Assembly: GCA_964454015.1 (NCBI GenBank)
Contig: CAYVQF010000004.1
Span: forward strand, 62,001 to 126,000
Source: CAYVQF01 sp964454015
GTDB lineage: Bacteria; Myxococcota_A; Bradymonadia; UBA4248
Direction of reading: 5' to 3'
Length of the DNA stretch: 64,000 nucleotides
A model generated the notes under the pieces. That model was not told the DNA's origin. It did no database searches and saw only the letters and a program-made list of their open reading frames with translations. The translations under genes were made by a program, and so were the position numbers. Positions within the stretch are counted from its first letter, which is position 1; each line of letters begins with the position of its first letter. Positions 52,229-62,306 of this stretch are shown in pieces.

Positions 52229-55200
52229 TCAGCTCCCCTTGGCTTCGGCGAGGATGACGGCCACCAGTGACTCGCGGCGCACCTCGGCGTAGGCGTCGCT
52301 GACCATGAAGGTCAAGAGATCCGAGAGGGCGCCCTTGATGGGGAAGACGCCCATGCCGTCCATCTCGGCGACCACCGGGATGGCGCCGCTCGGGTCTGGG
52401 GTGCAGAGGAGAGCGTGGCGGAAGCAGGCATTGATGAGCGCTTGGTACTCGATGACGAGGTTGGACTCGGTCAGGGCCTCAGCGGCCTGCATCATCCAGG
52501 GGCGGAGCTGATCGCGGACTTTCTTGGGCAAGACCTTGACGATCCCTTCGGCGAAGGGTGCGGCGACGGCATCGCGTTCGAATGTGTGCTCGGGGATGAT
52601 GGCCTTGCCAATGGCCTGCATCATGGTGACGTAGGTGTCGAAATCGATGGTGGCGAAGGCGCCGACGCCGAGGGCGGTGGCGGCGCAGGCCAGTGCCGCT
52701 TGGAAGCGCGAGGCGGCCAAGCGCTGCGGTTGGAGGTCAGCCTCCTCGAAGATGAGGGCCGACTCTCGCCCGATGAGGATGGTCGGGGCGCCCTGGCGCT
52801 CGGGGACGAGGTAGATGCCGGGGAGCTCGATGTTGAAGGCCAGGGCTGGGCTCTCCATGGCGGCCGTCTCCGGTCGCGACGCGGGTCGGATCTTGTGGCG
52901 CCAGGAGAGGATCCGGGTGTGGAGGTTCTGTGGGGTGACGCGGGCCAGGGAGCGCTCCGTGACCACCATGAGCTCGAGGAGTCCGCGGGAGAGACCTTCG
53001 GGCATGATCTTGCCCAATAGGGTCGGGTTGATGGCCATGGGGCGCGGGTGGAGGGTTTCCTTGGCGATGCGTTGGTAGAAATCGCGCTCGTCCGTGCTAT
53101 CGCTGCTGAGCGCGACGAGCATCCCGGCGTGGATGAAAGCTCGGTCGAAGTCGCCGGCCGCGACGGCGATGCGCAGCATGGGGTGTAGCATGTGATGCGC
53201 GTGGACGTCGTTGAGGTAGTGCTCCCGGAAGTAGACGTAGTTCTGGCCGATGAAGACATCTCGCTGGGAGGCGAAGCCGTGTTTTTGGTACCACCGGCTG
53301 ACCTCTTCGAAGAGGGTGAGGTCTTGGGGATCGAGTTTGCGATGCTCGGCGACGAAGCTCTCGGCCCGGCTGGGATCCTGTTGCCACTGGAGCCAGCCCC
53401 GGACCAAGCGGCTGAGCAAGTCGACTCTTTTTTCATAGTCGACCTCGACCTCATAAGCGCGGGCCCAGAGGGCGAGGCAATCGGTGTAGAGGCCAGCGCG
53501 CTCTTTCAGCTCGGACAGGCGATAGAGAACGGCGATGTCGTCCCGGTCGAGGTCGAGGGCGTTCTGCAGGGCGGCCATGGCCGCGTCGTGTTGGTCGAGG
53601 TTATAGAGGATGTCTCCCATCTGTCGGTAGGCCCGGGACAGGATGGCGTGCTCCGTGGTGTTGTCGATGACCCCCTGCAAGGCCTGTACGGCTTGCTCCC
53701 ACTGCTCGTGTTCGATGCAGAGGCGAGCTAGGCCTTGGTAGTTGGCGATGTTGTTGGGCTCGATGGCGATGAGGCGCTGCCAATCTCCGATGGCGGACTC
53801 GACGCCGACGGCGTCGGCGGCGATCTGTGCGGCCCGGGCCAGGAGGCGCTTGCGCGCTTCGTCGTCTTTGACATGGTCGGCGCGCGCCAAGAGGAGGCTG
53901 TGCTGTTCGGTGCGGTTGCCGTCGGCGCTGTAGAGGGCCTCGAGGGCGAGGAAAGCGCCTTCGTGGAGGGGTTCGATTTCGAGGATGCGATGCAGGAGGC
54001 GGATGGCGCCGGGGATGTCGTTGAGGCGGATCTGGCGGATGGTCGCCGCCTGCATGAGGCAGCGCAGGGCGATGGTGTCGTCGACGAGCATCGCTGCTTC
54101 GCGCTCGGCCATCTCCGCCAGAATCTTGGGTTCTGCCGAGCTCTCGGCGAGGTGACGTTTGAGCTTGACCAAGAGGAGGCTGTCGGGCCACAGCTTCAGT
54201 GCGTTGTCGGCGGCGGTGATGGCGGCGCCGGGGTCTTCGACGCTGACCAGGAAGAGGCTGAGGCTGAGCCAGTGGAGGGCGATCTCGCGATCGTCTGCCT
54301 GCACTTCGACGAGGGCGCGGAGGAAGCGCTCCATGTTCGGCCGATCTTCCCCTGGGATGATGTCGTTCATGGTGCGGAGTTGCAAGAAGCGCGAACCTGG
54401 GTTGAGCTTGAGCAGCGCCGATAGGAGCTCTTCCGAGGTGAGGCGCTCGGTGACCGAGGCGAAGAGCAACGCCGCTTCTTCAAAGGTGATGGCCGTCTCG
54501 AGGGTCTTGGCGCTGTTGGCGAAGCTGTGGCAGAGTTCGGCGAGGGTGCGGAAGTTGCTGTCTTGGCAGGCTTTTCGCCACCGTTTGAGCAGCGCCAGGG
54601 GGTGTTCGGGGGCGATCTCCTGGAAACGCTCCAGGAGCTCCTGCTGTTCGGCGTGGTCGGCCAGCACCAGGGCTCGGGCGGCGCTCTCCAAGGCGAAGGG
54701 GTTCTCTGTCTTGAAGGCCTCTTCTTTGAGCCAGGACAAAAAGGCGCGTTTGTTGCCGAGAAAGACACAGACCCGCTCCCAGCTATGGCGCGCACAGAGG
54801 AGATCGGGGTTGAGGGAGAGGGCTTGTTGAAAGGCCTCCAGGGCCGCCATGGGCTCGGCGCTCTCCATGAGGTAACCGATGTCGGCCAGGAGGGCGGCGC
54901 GCACACGGTCATCCTCGTGTTCTTCGGCGAGGGGCACCAAGAACTGCTTGGCAATGGCGAAATCGCCGAGCTTCTTGGCGACGAGCACCAAAGCGTCGAG
55001 GGCAAAGAGGAGCCTGAATCCCGTCCCGTCGAGGAAGGTCTCGTAGTGCTGGACGGCCTCCTCTGGGCGCCGTTGGAGGTAGTGCAGGAGGATGGCCAAG
55101 GTGGCGTGCAGGGGTGGGTGCTGGGCGCTGGGGTAGGTGCCCAAGGCGTGGCGCAGGTCGTCGATGAGCAGGCTCTCTTCGCCGGCAGCGATGCGCCACT

Positions 55201-58200
55201 GGAGTCGGGCGCGTCCAATGGGCAGGGCATCTGGTGCCAATTGTTGGGCTTCGTCCAGCAGGGCCCTGGCCTCTTCCTTCTGCCCCAAGCGGTGTTGGGC
55301 GATGCGCGCCGCTTCGAGCAACGCGAGGGCGGCGCGGTGGGGCTGGTTGGCGCGCGCTGCGGCGGCTTCGCTGCGGCGCATGGCGATGATGGCCGCGTCG
55401 TCGTGGCTTTGCTGCGCTTGGCCCTGGAGGTTGGCGAGGCTCTCATCGTCATTGGGATGCAGGGCCAGCACCTCCTGCCAACAGGCGAGAGCTTCCTCGT
55501 GACGTCCGAGGATGGTGAAGACGTCGCCCTGGTGCTTGAGCCAGCGCAGGCGGACGGGCTCGGGGATGGGCCGAGCCAGGACTTGGTGGGTGAGGGCGAC
55601 GAGTTGCTCGGGCGGCACGCCGCGGGAGAGCAGGGAGCGGTAGAGGTCTGCCGGACCGAAGGGTCCAAAGAGCTCGTCTTCTCGGGTCACGGCGATGGCG
55701 CGTTCGAGGAGCGCCTGGGCCAGGGGGCTCTGTCCCGTGCCGAGGGCGCGGCGTGCGGCCTCGGTCCAGGCGACGGCGTCCTCGAAGAGGGCTGCCCGCG
55801 CCACCAGCGCGGCGATGGCGCGCGGCGCACCGACGACCTCGGGGGCGCCCTGTTCCAAGGCGAGGGCTGCCGGGAGATAAGTCTCGTCGAGCTCCAGGGC
55901 GTGGCCCAGCCAATTGACTTGGCGCTCGGGATCGCTGGTGACCTCGCTGAGCATCCAGGCGTAACCCGCCCGGGTCGACGGATCTTGGGTGGCGTGGAAG
56001 GCGCGCAGGTAGGGGATGGGGTCAGGGAGGCGCAAGGAGGCGGCGATCTCCACGTCGAGGGCGATGAGGCGCCCGTCGCCGTATTCGGCGGCGTGATCGA
56101 TGAGACCGCGGGCTTCGTCCGAGAGCCCCAGCCGGCGCCCATAGAGCCTGGCGGCTTGCCAGAAGGCTGCGCTGCGCTCGCTGCTCAACGGATGGTGGTG
56201 GGCTTCTTGGGCGCGCATCAGCCCCGCTGCGGCCCACTCTCCGAGCTGCTCCAGGTTGCGGGCTGCGAAGTAGTACAGGGCGATATCGTTGGGGTTGGCC
56301 TCGATGGCGCGCGCATAATGCTCGTAAGCCTCGAGACCACGGGCGAAGAGCGTCTCGGAGAGCAAAGCTAGCTCCAGCTCGACGGTAGACCTGAGGTTGA
56401 GATCGTTGGTGACCTGGGCCACGCGCTGGAGCCAGGCCATGGCCGTCTCGAGGTCGCCGTTCTCCCACAGGGCACTGGCCATGCGGTGCAAAGCTCGGCG
56501 CTCGCTGGCGTTGAGCAACAAGACCTGCTCCAGTGCTTGTTGCTGCCCTTCCAGGTCTTCGCGTTGGGCACACTGCTCGGCTGCGGCGAGCCACACCTCG
56601 ACGACTTCGTCGCTGTGACAGAGCCCGCTCAGGTAAGGCAAGAGCTCGTAGCGCTCTTCTTCGCTCAGGGCTTCACTGTGGGCGTAGCGCATGAGGGCGA
56701 AGCGGATCTCTCGGAGGTGGCCCAAGAGGCGTGCCGCCGCGCGCCAGAATGGGTAGGCCTCGGCGCATGGGGCGCCAGCCAAGCGCTCGTATAGGTTTGC
56801 GATTTCTCGGGCCAGCCAGGCGGCGCTCATGGCGTCGGCGTCGGCGAGATCTCGATGCAGGTGGAGGAAGAAGGCGAGGAGGCTCTCGTCGTCGTTGACG
56901 TCTAGCGGCGCCGCGTCTTCGTCGGCCAGGTTGGGCAGCAGGGCGAGGGCGTCCGTGAGCTGTGCTTGCGTCTGAGGGTCATCCTGGAAGGCGAGGGCTG
57001 CTTGGAGCAGGGTGCGCTGGGCCCAGGGGATGGGGGTGGCCACGCCGGCGTCGTGCAGGGTGCGCGCCGCCTGCTCCCGATCGCCCTGGGCGGACGCGAC
57101 CCGCGCCAGGGCGAGGTGACAGGGAAGCGCCAGGGGACAATGGGTGAGCGCCGCGGCAAAGGTGGCCGTGGCGGAGGGGAAGTCTTGGCCTTGGAGGTAG
57201 GCCTGGCCCACCCTGAGGAGGCGCAGCCCGTGATCGCCAGGGGTCGCCACGGGCGGGGCGAGCAAGAGCAGCTCCGCCATCCGCCTCGGGTCGTGTTCTG
57301 CGTCCCAGGCCTGCCAGAGGGCCCGCTCCGAAGCGGGGTGGTTGGGGGCGAAAGCCGCGAAGATCTGCAACCATTCCATGGAGACCGAACCGTAAGCGCG
57401 CTGCGCTTCGAGGCCGATCTGCGCTAGGCAGTTGAGCCGCTCCAGGGGGTCGAGGAGCACTTGGGCGATGCGCTCCAGGGCGGCGATGCTCTCGGCGGGA
57501 TTCCCTCCAGCCCGGTGTAGGCGATGGAGTCCGCGGCACGCAAAGAGCTCGTCGGGGCTATCGATGGCCGCCTGGTAGGCGCTGAGTGCCGCCTCTTGAT
57601 CACCGAGGAGATTGGCGGCGATGAAGGCCATTTCACGCAGGTGGATGCGTTTGGCCGCGGCGCTGAGTGTGTCCGCGTGTCGTAGGCGCCCTTGGAGGCT
57701 GGCCAGGGTCGCGCTCCACTCTTGGCTGCTCCAGAGGGCGTTGATTTGTTCGCGCCAGGCCCCCACGGCGGCGGCAGGATCTTCTTCGATGGCCTTCTGA
57801 AAGAGGGCGCGGGCGCGCGGGCCGTCGTCGAGGCGGTCTTGCAACAGGGCTGCCACGTGCTCCAGGGCCACGGCCCTGGGCGCGCCCAGGGGCAAGACTT
57901 CGACGTTCTCTTCGAGCTGGGCAGCGACAGCTTCCCAATGGCCACACTCGGTGAGCATGGAGAGGCGCATGTCGATGAGGGGAGGCCAGTTCCATCCTGC
58001 CGGTGCCAGGGCTTCGAGCTTGGCCAAGGCTGCGTCGATGTCGTTGGCCAGCGTCCTGAGCAGCCAGGCAGCCTCTACGGCATAGGCCGCCTTGCGCCGC
58101 GGGTCGTCGCAGCTCGCCGCGAGCAGTGCGAGGTCTTCTGCGACCTGCGTGGCGTCACCCGCGGCGCTTCTGGCTTTTTGTAGCCAGAAGCGCCCTGCGG

Positions 58201-60838
58201 GGTGCTCAGGGGCCTTGTCGAGGAGTCCCTGGGCGCTGCGCTGGATGAGCGCTGGGTGTCCGCGCAGGACGGCGCACTGCAGCTTCTTTTCTTGAATGGA
58301 GGTGGCATCGGCGGCGCCGGCGCTCTGAATGATCCGGTGCAGCACCGCCTCGGCTTCCCGCTGTTCTCCGCGTTGAATGTGGAGATCGAAGAGCATGTGC
58401 AGGGCGGCAGGCTTGGCGCCGTGGGTCTGGAGGTAGCGCTCGAGTACTTGGGCCGGATCCTGGTCCGCGTCGTGGAGAGTGGCCAGCGCCGTGCGCCAGG
58501 CTTTGGTCCGATGCTGCTCGACGAGGCTGGACGAGACCGCCTCGGTTTTTCCCTGCAAGAGCCCGGCGAGCTCCTGTTCGCAACCCGCCAAGGGTGCGCA
58601 GCGTTCGAGACAGCCTAGCAAATAGTCGGTCTCGGCGCCGTCGGCGTAGGCCTCCTTGTAGGCGGCGAAGGCTGCGGGATAGTCGCTGCGAAACCACTCG
58701 GCCAGCTCTGCTTTGACCAGGGCGCGTCCGGCGTCGGTGTCGGCGACCAACAGCGGCAGTGGATCTGCGGCCTTGGCCGTGGCGAGCTGGCAATAGGCGC
58801 GAATGATCTCTGCGGGGAGGGCCTGCGGGGCTTCCGTGAGGGTGGCGCGAGCGTGGCGTTCCGCCGTGGCGAAATCGCGGGTGGCCAGGGCCAAGGCGCT
58901 GCGGTTGAAGCGGAAAATGGCACGGCTCGCCGGGCTCTGGCAGTGGGCGACCAAGAGGGCCAGGGCGCCGTCCCAGGCATCCTCATTGTCCGCTTCGGCG
59001 CAGGCTTGGCGCAGCGCGAGGCTGTAGAAGATGCCGTCGGCGTGGTCGGCGGCGGCCTGGGTGAGCATGCTGACCTTGGCGGCCGGCGAGGTCTCATCCG
59101 TCGTGAGTCGGTTCAGGCGGTAGAGGAGGGCAGAGCGGCGGCGTTTGTCGATGGCCTCGCGAAAGCCCGTCTGGGGATGGGCTTCGATCCACGTGCGGAT
59201 GAGTTCACTCTCGGCTTGGCGATCATCGACTTCCCAGGCGAGGAGTTGGGCCAGCGCCAGGCACAGGGTGTCACCCAGGAGGCGGCGATCGCCTTCGAGG
59301 AAGAGCTTGAGGGCCTGGGTCGCCGAGCGTCCCTCGGTCCAGGCGTTGACGAAGGCCTCGATGGCGAGGCCCTGGGCGAAGGCCGGCGGCGCTTTCTCCA
59401 GCAGGCCGTCAAAGGCGGCGCGTGCCGCTTCTTCATCGCCGAGGTTGATGGCGTGCCGCAGGTTGTTGAGCGGGGCAACGAGGCCGCTGGCGGGCAGGCT
59501 GATGGCGTGCTCACAGAGGGCGCGGAGGTTCTCTGGTGGCTGCCGCAGGCGTCGCTCCATGAGCAGCTCTAGTTGGGCATAGAGCACGGGGAGGTGTTCG
59601 ATGACGTCTGGGCGACTCTGTCCGACCTCGTCGAGCTGGGTGGCGAAGCGTCCGAGGTGATCCACGCAGTCTTCCCAGTCTTCATTGCGCCAGGAATCAC
59701 TGATGAGCCACATGTTGGCCGGGAAGAGGAGGGGGTCGTGGACCAGGGCCTCGAGGTCGAGCTCGCGGGCCAAGCTCTCGGCGTCAGGGGTCGCGGCGTA
59801 GCGACAGGTCATGGCGATGGCGTGCAGACATTGGGCTCGGACTTCGCTCGATTCGGTGCGGAGCTCGGCGATGAGCTCAGTGATGTAACGCAGGGAGGCC
59901 GGGGAGAGCCCGATGCTCTCGAGCTCGGCTTCGATACCGGCGCGCAACTGGAGAATGCCTGAGCTCAGGATGGAAGGTGAGCGTCCGCGCAGCGAGACGG
60001 CTTGGGTGCGGGCGTAGCGCCGCTTCTCATGGACCGTGGCCCACAGGGAGAGGCCCTGGAGAGGCAGCGGGTGTTCGGCGACGAAGTCCGGCTGTGCTGG
60101 CGGTGCTGCCCCTTTGTTGCGCGCAGCGAGGGCCTGATCCAGCCGGATGACGCCCGTGGGTCCCTCCTCGCCGTCGTCGGATTTTTGGCTCTGGGTGGCG
60201 GGTGCCTCAGTGGCGTCGACTTCGTCGGCGGCGCTGACGTCCACGGCATCGAAAACGTCGGAGTTGAAGAGAGAGGTGGTGCATTTGTTGAGGGCTTCTT
60301 GGATTTCCTCCAGGCCATCGCTCTCGGCGGTGTCGAGCTTGAGGTCGAGGAGGGCGCGATCTTTGCCAGCGCGCGCAGCCCCCGGGGTTGGTACGGGCGG
60401 TGGGGCCTTGGCGGCGGTGGGCAGAGGCGGCGGGGGCGGCAGCTTGAGGGGCCCTGGTGGCAGGCGTTTGCCGTCACTGGCAGGGAAGGCCCGCAGGTTC
60501 TCGATGTCGCTGAGACGGATTTCACTCGTCGTGTCGCTGTCTCCATCGAGAAGCGCCCCGGTGTCAGCCGCGATGGCCGGATTGGAGGGCGTTGGGTCGG
60601 TGTTGAGCTCGAGGTCATCCATGGAGACGACCCCGACTTCTTCCAAATCTTCGTCGATGACGTCGACGATCTCATAGCTGTCAGAGAAGTCAGGGGGCGG
60701 GGCGAGGTCGATGCGGTTGGCCAGGCTGGCCACGGCGTCAGCGGAGATCTGGCAGGTCTGGTCTTCGAGTCCGGCCTGGCTGTCCTGGGCAGCTTGGGGC
60801 TGGTGCCCGTTGTCCGATGATTTGGATCCGCTCGACAT
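52229..60838 (-). CDS. Giant TPR-repeat protein
   Basis: 2869 residues. The first ~265 residues are acidic and Pro/Ser-rich disorder with short D/E motifs (VDVIDEDLEE, VSMDDLEL) and a poly-Pro block. Most of the rest is helix-turn-helix of TPR type, in dozens of units: AYRQMGDILYNLDQHDAAMAALQNALDL and VELELALLSETLFARGLEAYEHYARAIEANPNDIALYY fit the W/L-G-Y-A-P spacing. No enzymatic motif or transmembrane segment was seen, and the C-terminal ~250 residues are a non-repeat alpha/beta-looking tail. It is probably a scaffold in a large complex. It is the neighbour of the sheath-like gene (117 bp gap, same strand, sheath upstream), so possible cotranscription is notable. Confidence 0.75.
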   Translation of the reverse strand: MSSGSKSSDNGHQPQAAQDSQAGLEDQTCQISADAVASLANRIDLAPPPDFSDSYEIVDVIDEDLEEVGVVSMDDLELNTDPTPSNPAIAADTGALLDGDSDTTSEIRLSDIENLRAFPASDGKRLPPGPLKLPPPPPLPTAAKAPPPVPTPGAARAGKDRALLDLKLDTAESDGLEEIQEALNKCTTSLFNSDVFDAVDVSAADEVDATEAPATQSQKSDDGEEGPTGVIRLDQALAARNKGAAPPAQPDFVAEHPLPLQGLSLWATVHEKRRYARTQAVSLRGRSPSILSSGILQLRAGIEAELESIGLSPASLRYITELIAELRTESSEVRAQCLHAIAMTCRYAATPDAESLARELDLEALVHDPLLFPANMWLISDSWRNEDWEDCVDHLGRFATQLDEVGQSRPDVIEHLPVLYAQLELLMERRLRQPPENLRALCEHAISLPASGLVAPLNNLRHAINLGDEEAARAAFDGLLEKAPPAFAQGLAIEAFVNAWTEGRSATQALKLFLEGDRRLLGDTLCLALAQLLAWEVDDRQAESELIRTWIEAHPQTGFREAIDKRRRSALLYRLNRLTTDETSPAAKVSMLTQAAADHADGIFYSLALRQACAEADNEDAWDGALALLVAHCQSPASRAIFRFNRSALALATRDFATAERHARATLTEAPQALPAEIIRAYCQLATAKAADPLPLLVADTDAGRALVKAELAEWFRSDYPAAFAAYKEAYADGAETDYLLGCLERCAPLAGCEQELAGLLQGKTEAVSSSLVEQHRTKAWRTALATLHDADQDPAQVLERYLQTHGAKPAALHMLFDLHIQRGEQREAEAVLHRIIQSAGAADATSIQEKKLQCAVLRGHPALIQRSAQGLLDKAPEHPAGRFWLQKARSAAGDATQVAEDLALLAASCDDPRRKAAYAVEAAWLLRTLANDIDAALAKLEALAPAGWNWPPLIDMRLSMLTECGHWEAVAAQLEENVEVLPLGAPRAVALEHVAALLQDRLDDGPRARALFQKAIEEDPAAAVGAWREQINALWSSQEWSATLASLQGRLRHADTLSAAAKRIHLREMAFIAANLLGDQEAALSAYQAAIDSPDELFACRGLHRLHRAGGNPAESIAALERIAQVLLDPLERLNCLAQIGLEAQRAYGSVSMEWLQIFAAFAPNHPASERALWQAWDAEHDPRRMAELLLLAPPVATPGDHGLRLLRVGQAYLQGQDFPSATATFAAALTHCPLALPCHLALARVASAQGDREQAARTLHDAGVATPIPWAQRTLLQAALAFQDDPQTQAQLTDALALLPNLADEDAAPLDVNDDESLLAFFLHLHRDLADADAMSAAWLAREIANLYERLAGAPCAEAYPFWRAAARLLGHLREIRFALMRYAHSEALSEEERYELLPYLSGLCHSDEVVEVWLAAAEQCAQREDLEGQQQALEQVLLLNASERRALHRMASALWENGDLETAMAWLQRVAQVTNDLNLRSTVELELALLSETLFARGLEAYEHYARAIEANPNDIALYYFAARNLEQLGEWAAAGLMRAQEAHHHPLSSERSAAFWQAARLYGRRLGLSDEARGLIDHAAEYGDGRLIALDVEIAASLRLPDPIPYLRAFHATQDPSTRAGYAWMLSEVTSDPERQVNWLGHALELDETYLPAALALEQGAPEVVGAPRAIAALVARAALFEDAVAWTEAARRALGTGQSPLAQALLERAIAVTREDELFGPFGPADLYRSLLSRGVPPEQLVALTHQVLARPIPEPVRLRWLKHQGDVFTILGRHEEALACWQEVLALHPNDDESLANLQGQAQQSHDDAAIIAMRRSEAAAARANQPHRAALALLEAARIAQHRLGQKEEARALLDEAQQLAPDALPIGRARLQWRIAAGEESLLIDDLRHALGTYPSAQHPPLHATLAILLHYLQRRPEEAVQHYETFLDGTGFRLLFALDALVLVAKKLGDFAIAKQFLVPLAEEHEDDRVRAALLADIGYLMESAEPMAALEAFQQALSLNPDLLCARHSWERVCVFLGNKRAFLSWLKEEAFKTENPFALESAARALVLADHAEQQELLERFQEIAPEHPLALLKRWRKACQDSNFRTLAELCHSFANSAKTLETAITFEEAALLFASVTERLTSEELLSALLKLNPGSRFLQLRTMNDIIPGEDRPNMERFLRALVEVQADDREIALHWLSLSLFLVSVEDPGAAITAADNALKLWPDSLLLVKLKRHLAESSAEPKILAEMAEREAAMLVDDTIALRCLMQAATIRQIRLNDIPGAIRLLHRILEIEPLHEGAFLALEALYSADGNRTEQHSLLLARADHVKDDEARKRLLARAAQIAADAVGVESAIGDWQRLIAIEPNNIANYQGLARLCIEHEQWEQAVQALQGVIDNTTEHAILSRAYRQMGDILYNLDQHDAAMAALQNALDLDRDDIAVLYRLSELKERAGLYTDCLALWARAYEVEVDYEKRVDLLSRLVRGWLQWQQDPSRAESFVAEHRKLDPQDLTLFEEVSRWYQKHGFASQRDVFIGQNYVYFREHYLNDVHAHHMLHPMLRIAVAAGDFDRAFIHAGMLVALSSDSTDERDFYQRIAKETLHPRPMAINPTLLGKIMPEGLSRGLLELMVVTERSLARVTPQNLHTRILSWRHKIRPASRPETAAMESPALAFNIELPGIYLVPERQGAPTILIGRESALIFEEADLQPQRLAASRFQAALACAATALGVGAFATIDFDTYVTMMQAIGKAIIPEHTFERDAVAAPFAEGIVKVLPKKVRDQLRPWMMQAAEALTESNLVIEYQALINACFRHALLCTPDPSGAIPVVAEMDGMGVFPIKGALSDLLTFMVSDAYAEVRRESLVAVILAEAKGS

Positions 60839-60955
60839 GTGCGCTCTCCTTCGCCGCTGATGGCCAACCTAAGGTCGTCATATCATTCCTTGTGGGGGCA
60901 AGGCTAGTTCGCGCCTGGTGCAGCCCGGCAGGGTTGGGGTTGGGGACAGGCGGTG

Positions 60956-62026
60956 TTAGCGCGGCATGACACGAAAGTGGAGGTGCTGGACGCGCTGGGG
61001 CAACCACAGGAGGATCTCGACCACCGGCTGGCCGTAGCCCCAGCTTGCGGTCTCTTCGTCACAGCGGACGTGAAAACGGGTGATGTGAGTGGCCTGTTGG
61101 TAACCCTGGAGGATGGCGCGACAGCGCCTCTCCAGGGTTTTCCACAGGCGTGGCCCGTTGGCGTGGCGGCGGATCTCTTCCTGGCAGGCGTCGTTGAGGG
61201 CGAGGTTGAGACGCTCGGCCCATGGCGCTTCGACTGCGGGCAGGGGGGCTATGCCCGGGGGGGCGAGGGCGGTGGCGCCTGCGTGGGCTTGGCTCGCGTC
61301 ATCGGTAGCTGGCGGCGCTGACTTGGGCGGCCCGTGATGCAGGCCGACCAGGCGCCGCTGGCCGAAGACGCCGAGCACGTCGATGCCCGCTGCGCGCGCG
61401 CGCGCGAGGTCGGCGTGGCTCGGACGAACAGGGATCTCATGGACGCCGCGCAGGCGGTGGGTGGTGCCACGCAAGAGGGCTGCGGCGACGCAAGTGCCCG
61501 GTAGGCGCTCTTCGCCGCGCCGCCCGGGGGAGAGCGTGCTGACCCAGGGCCAGACGCGGTGCAGCCAGGGTGGTGGCGGCGGGTGGGTGTCAGGGTCGTG
61601 TTCGGCGCAGAGCGCGCTCAGGGAGGCCTGCGGCGGGGCATCGAGGAGGAGCCAGGGGAAGTCGCGTGGGTCGAGACCTTGCTCACGTCGCCAGTCTTGG
61701 AGGGTGGTGACGAGGCGGTCATGGGTCGGGTGGTCGCCGGGCATGGCAATGAGTTCGGGCCTTTGGGGGAGCAGCGCCCTGAGGGCGCGTTGCACCTGTT
61801 CCGGTGCGCTGGGATCGGCTGGCGCCAGGATGACCCGTTCCATGCCGTTCATGAAGGCGTGGCAGGCGGCGTGGGCTACCCAATAAGTGCCGGGGGCGGC
61901 GCTCTCCAGCTCGCCACAGAGTTCTTGGAACTTGGCGAAGGTGTCGACCCGCAGCGTGGCGGCGACTGGGCGCAGGGCTTGTCCGATGAGGGCTAGTGAG
62001 CTTGGGCGAGAGGCGGAGGGGAGCAT
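60956..62026 (-). CDS. Contractile tail-sheath-like protein (solitary)
   Basis: 356 residues from the ATG at 62026 (AGGA 8 nt upstream); the frame to 62149 is not needed. Segments follow the phage/CIS sheath order: SLALIGQALRP (14-20) then LRVDTFAKFQELCG (25-38), AFMNGMERVILAPA (57-70), PWVSTLSP (160-167), LPGTCVAAALLRG (175-187) then LRGVHEIPV (192-200), and AAGIDVLGVFGQRRLVG (212-228). The C-terminal tail (RFHVRCDEET ... VEILLWLPQ) matches the sheath C-terminal arm strand. In sheaths these are the TSVAAFIG/FxxxFG, FFxNGG, YPWL, PPSGxVAGxxARTDxxRGVxKAPA and AGIN elements. The N-terminal PGVYVEE-type strand is missing and the chain is shorter than most. Fold call is by eye; no other tail gene is adjacent. 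Confidence 0.7.
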   Translation of the reverse strand: MLPSASRPSSLALIGQALRPVAATLRVDTFAKFQELCGELESAAPGTYWVAHAACHAFMNGMERVILAPADPSAPEQVQRALRALLPQRPELIAMPGDHPTHDRLVTTLQDWRREQGLDPRDFPWLLLDAPPQASLSALCAEHDPDTHPPPPPWLHRVWPWVSTLSPGRRGEERLPGTCVAAALLRGTTHRLRGVHEIPVRPSHADLARARAAGIDVLGVFGQRRLVGLHHGPPKSAPPATDDASQAHAGATALAPPGIAPLPAVEAPWAERLNLALNDACQEEIRRHANGPRLWKTLERRCRAILQGYQQATHITRFHVRCDEETASWGYGQPVVEILLWLPQRVQHLHFRVMPR

Positions 62027-62306
62027 GGTTGCGTTCCTGGTGAGTGCGACGCCGTGGGTGAATCCCACCATTTTTTCCACTATGCAAAAAGTTGCCTCGG
62101 CTGGTGTGGAGGCGAGCCGCAGCAGGCGTGAGCCAGCGCGCCCGTCCAAGGGTCAGCATCCCGCAGGGGCGCGGTCAGACGCAAGGGGCCAAGTGCGGTG
62201 TTAGGGGATGTCGGCGCTCGTGGAATGTTCTTTGCAGTGGGCGGCGCGAGCAGTGGTGCGCTCCTCAGGGCAAAGAACGCGCGCTTGGCCGGACAAGGTG
62301 ATAGCG

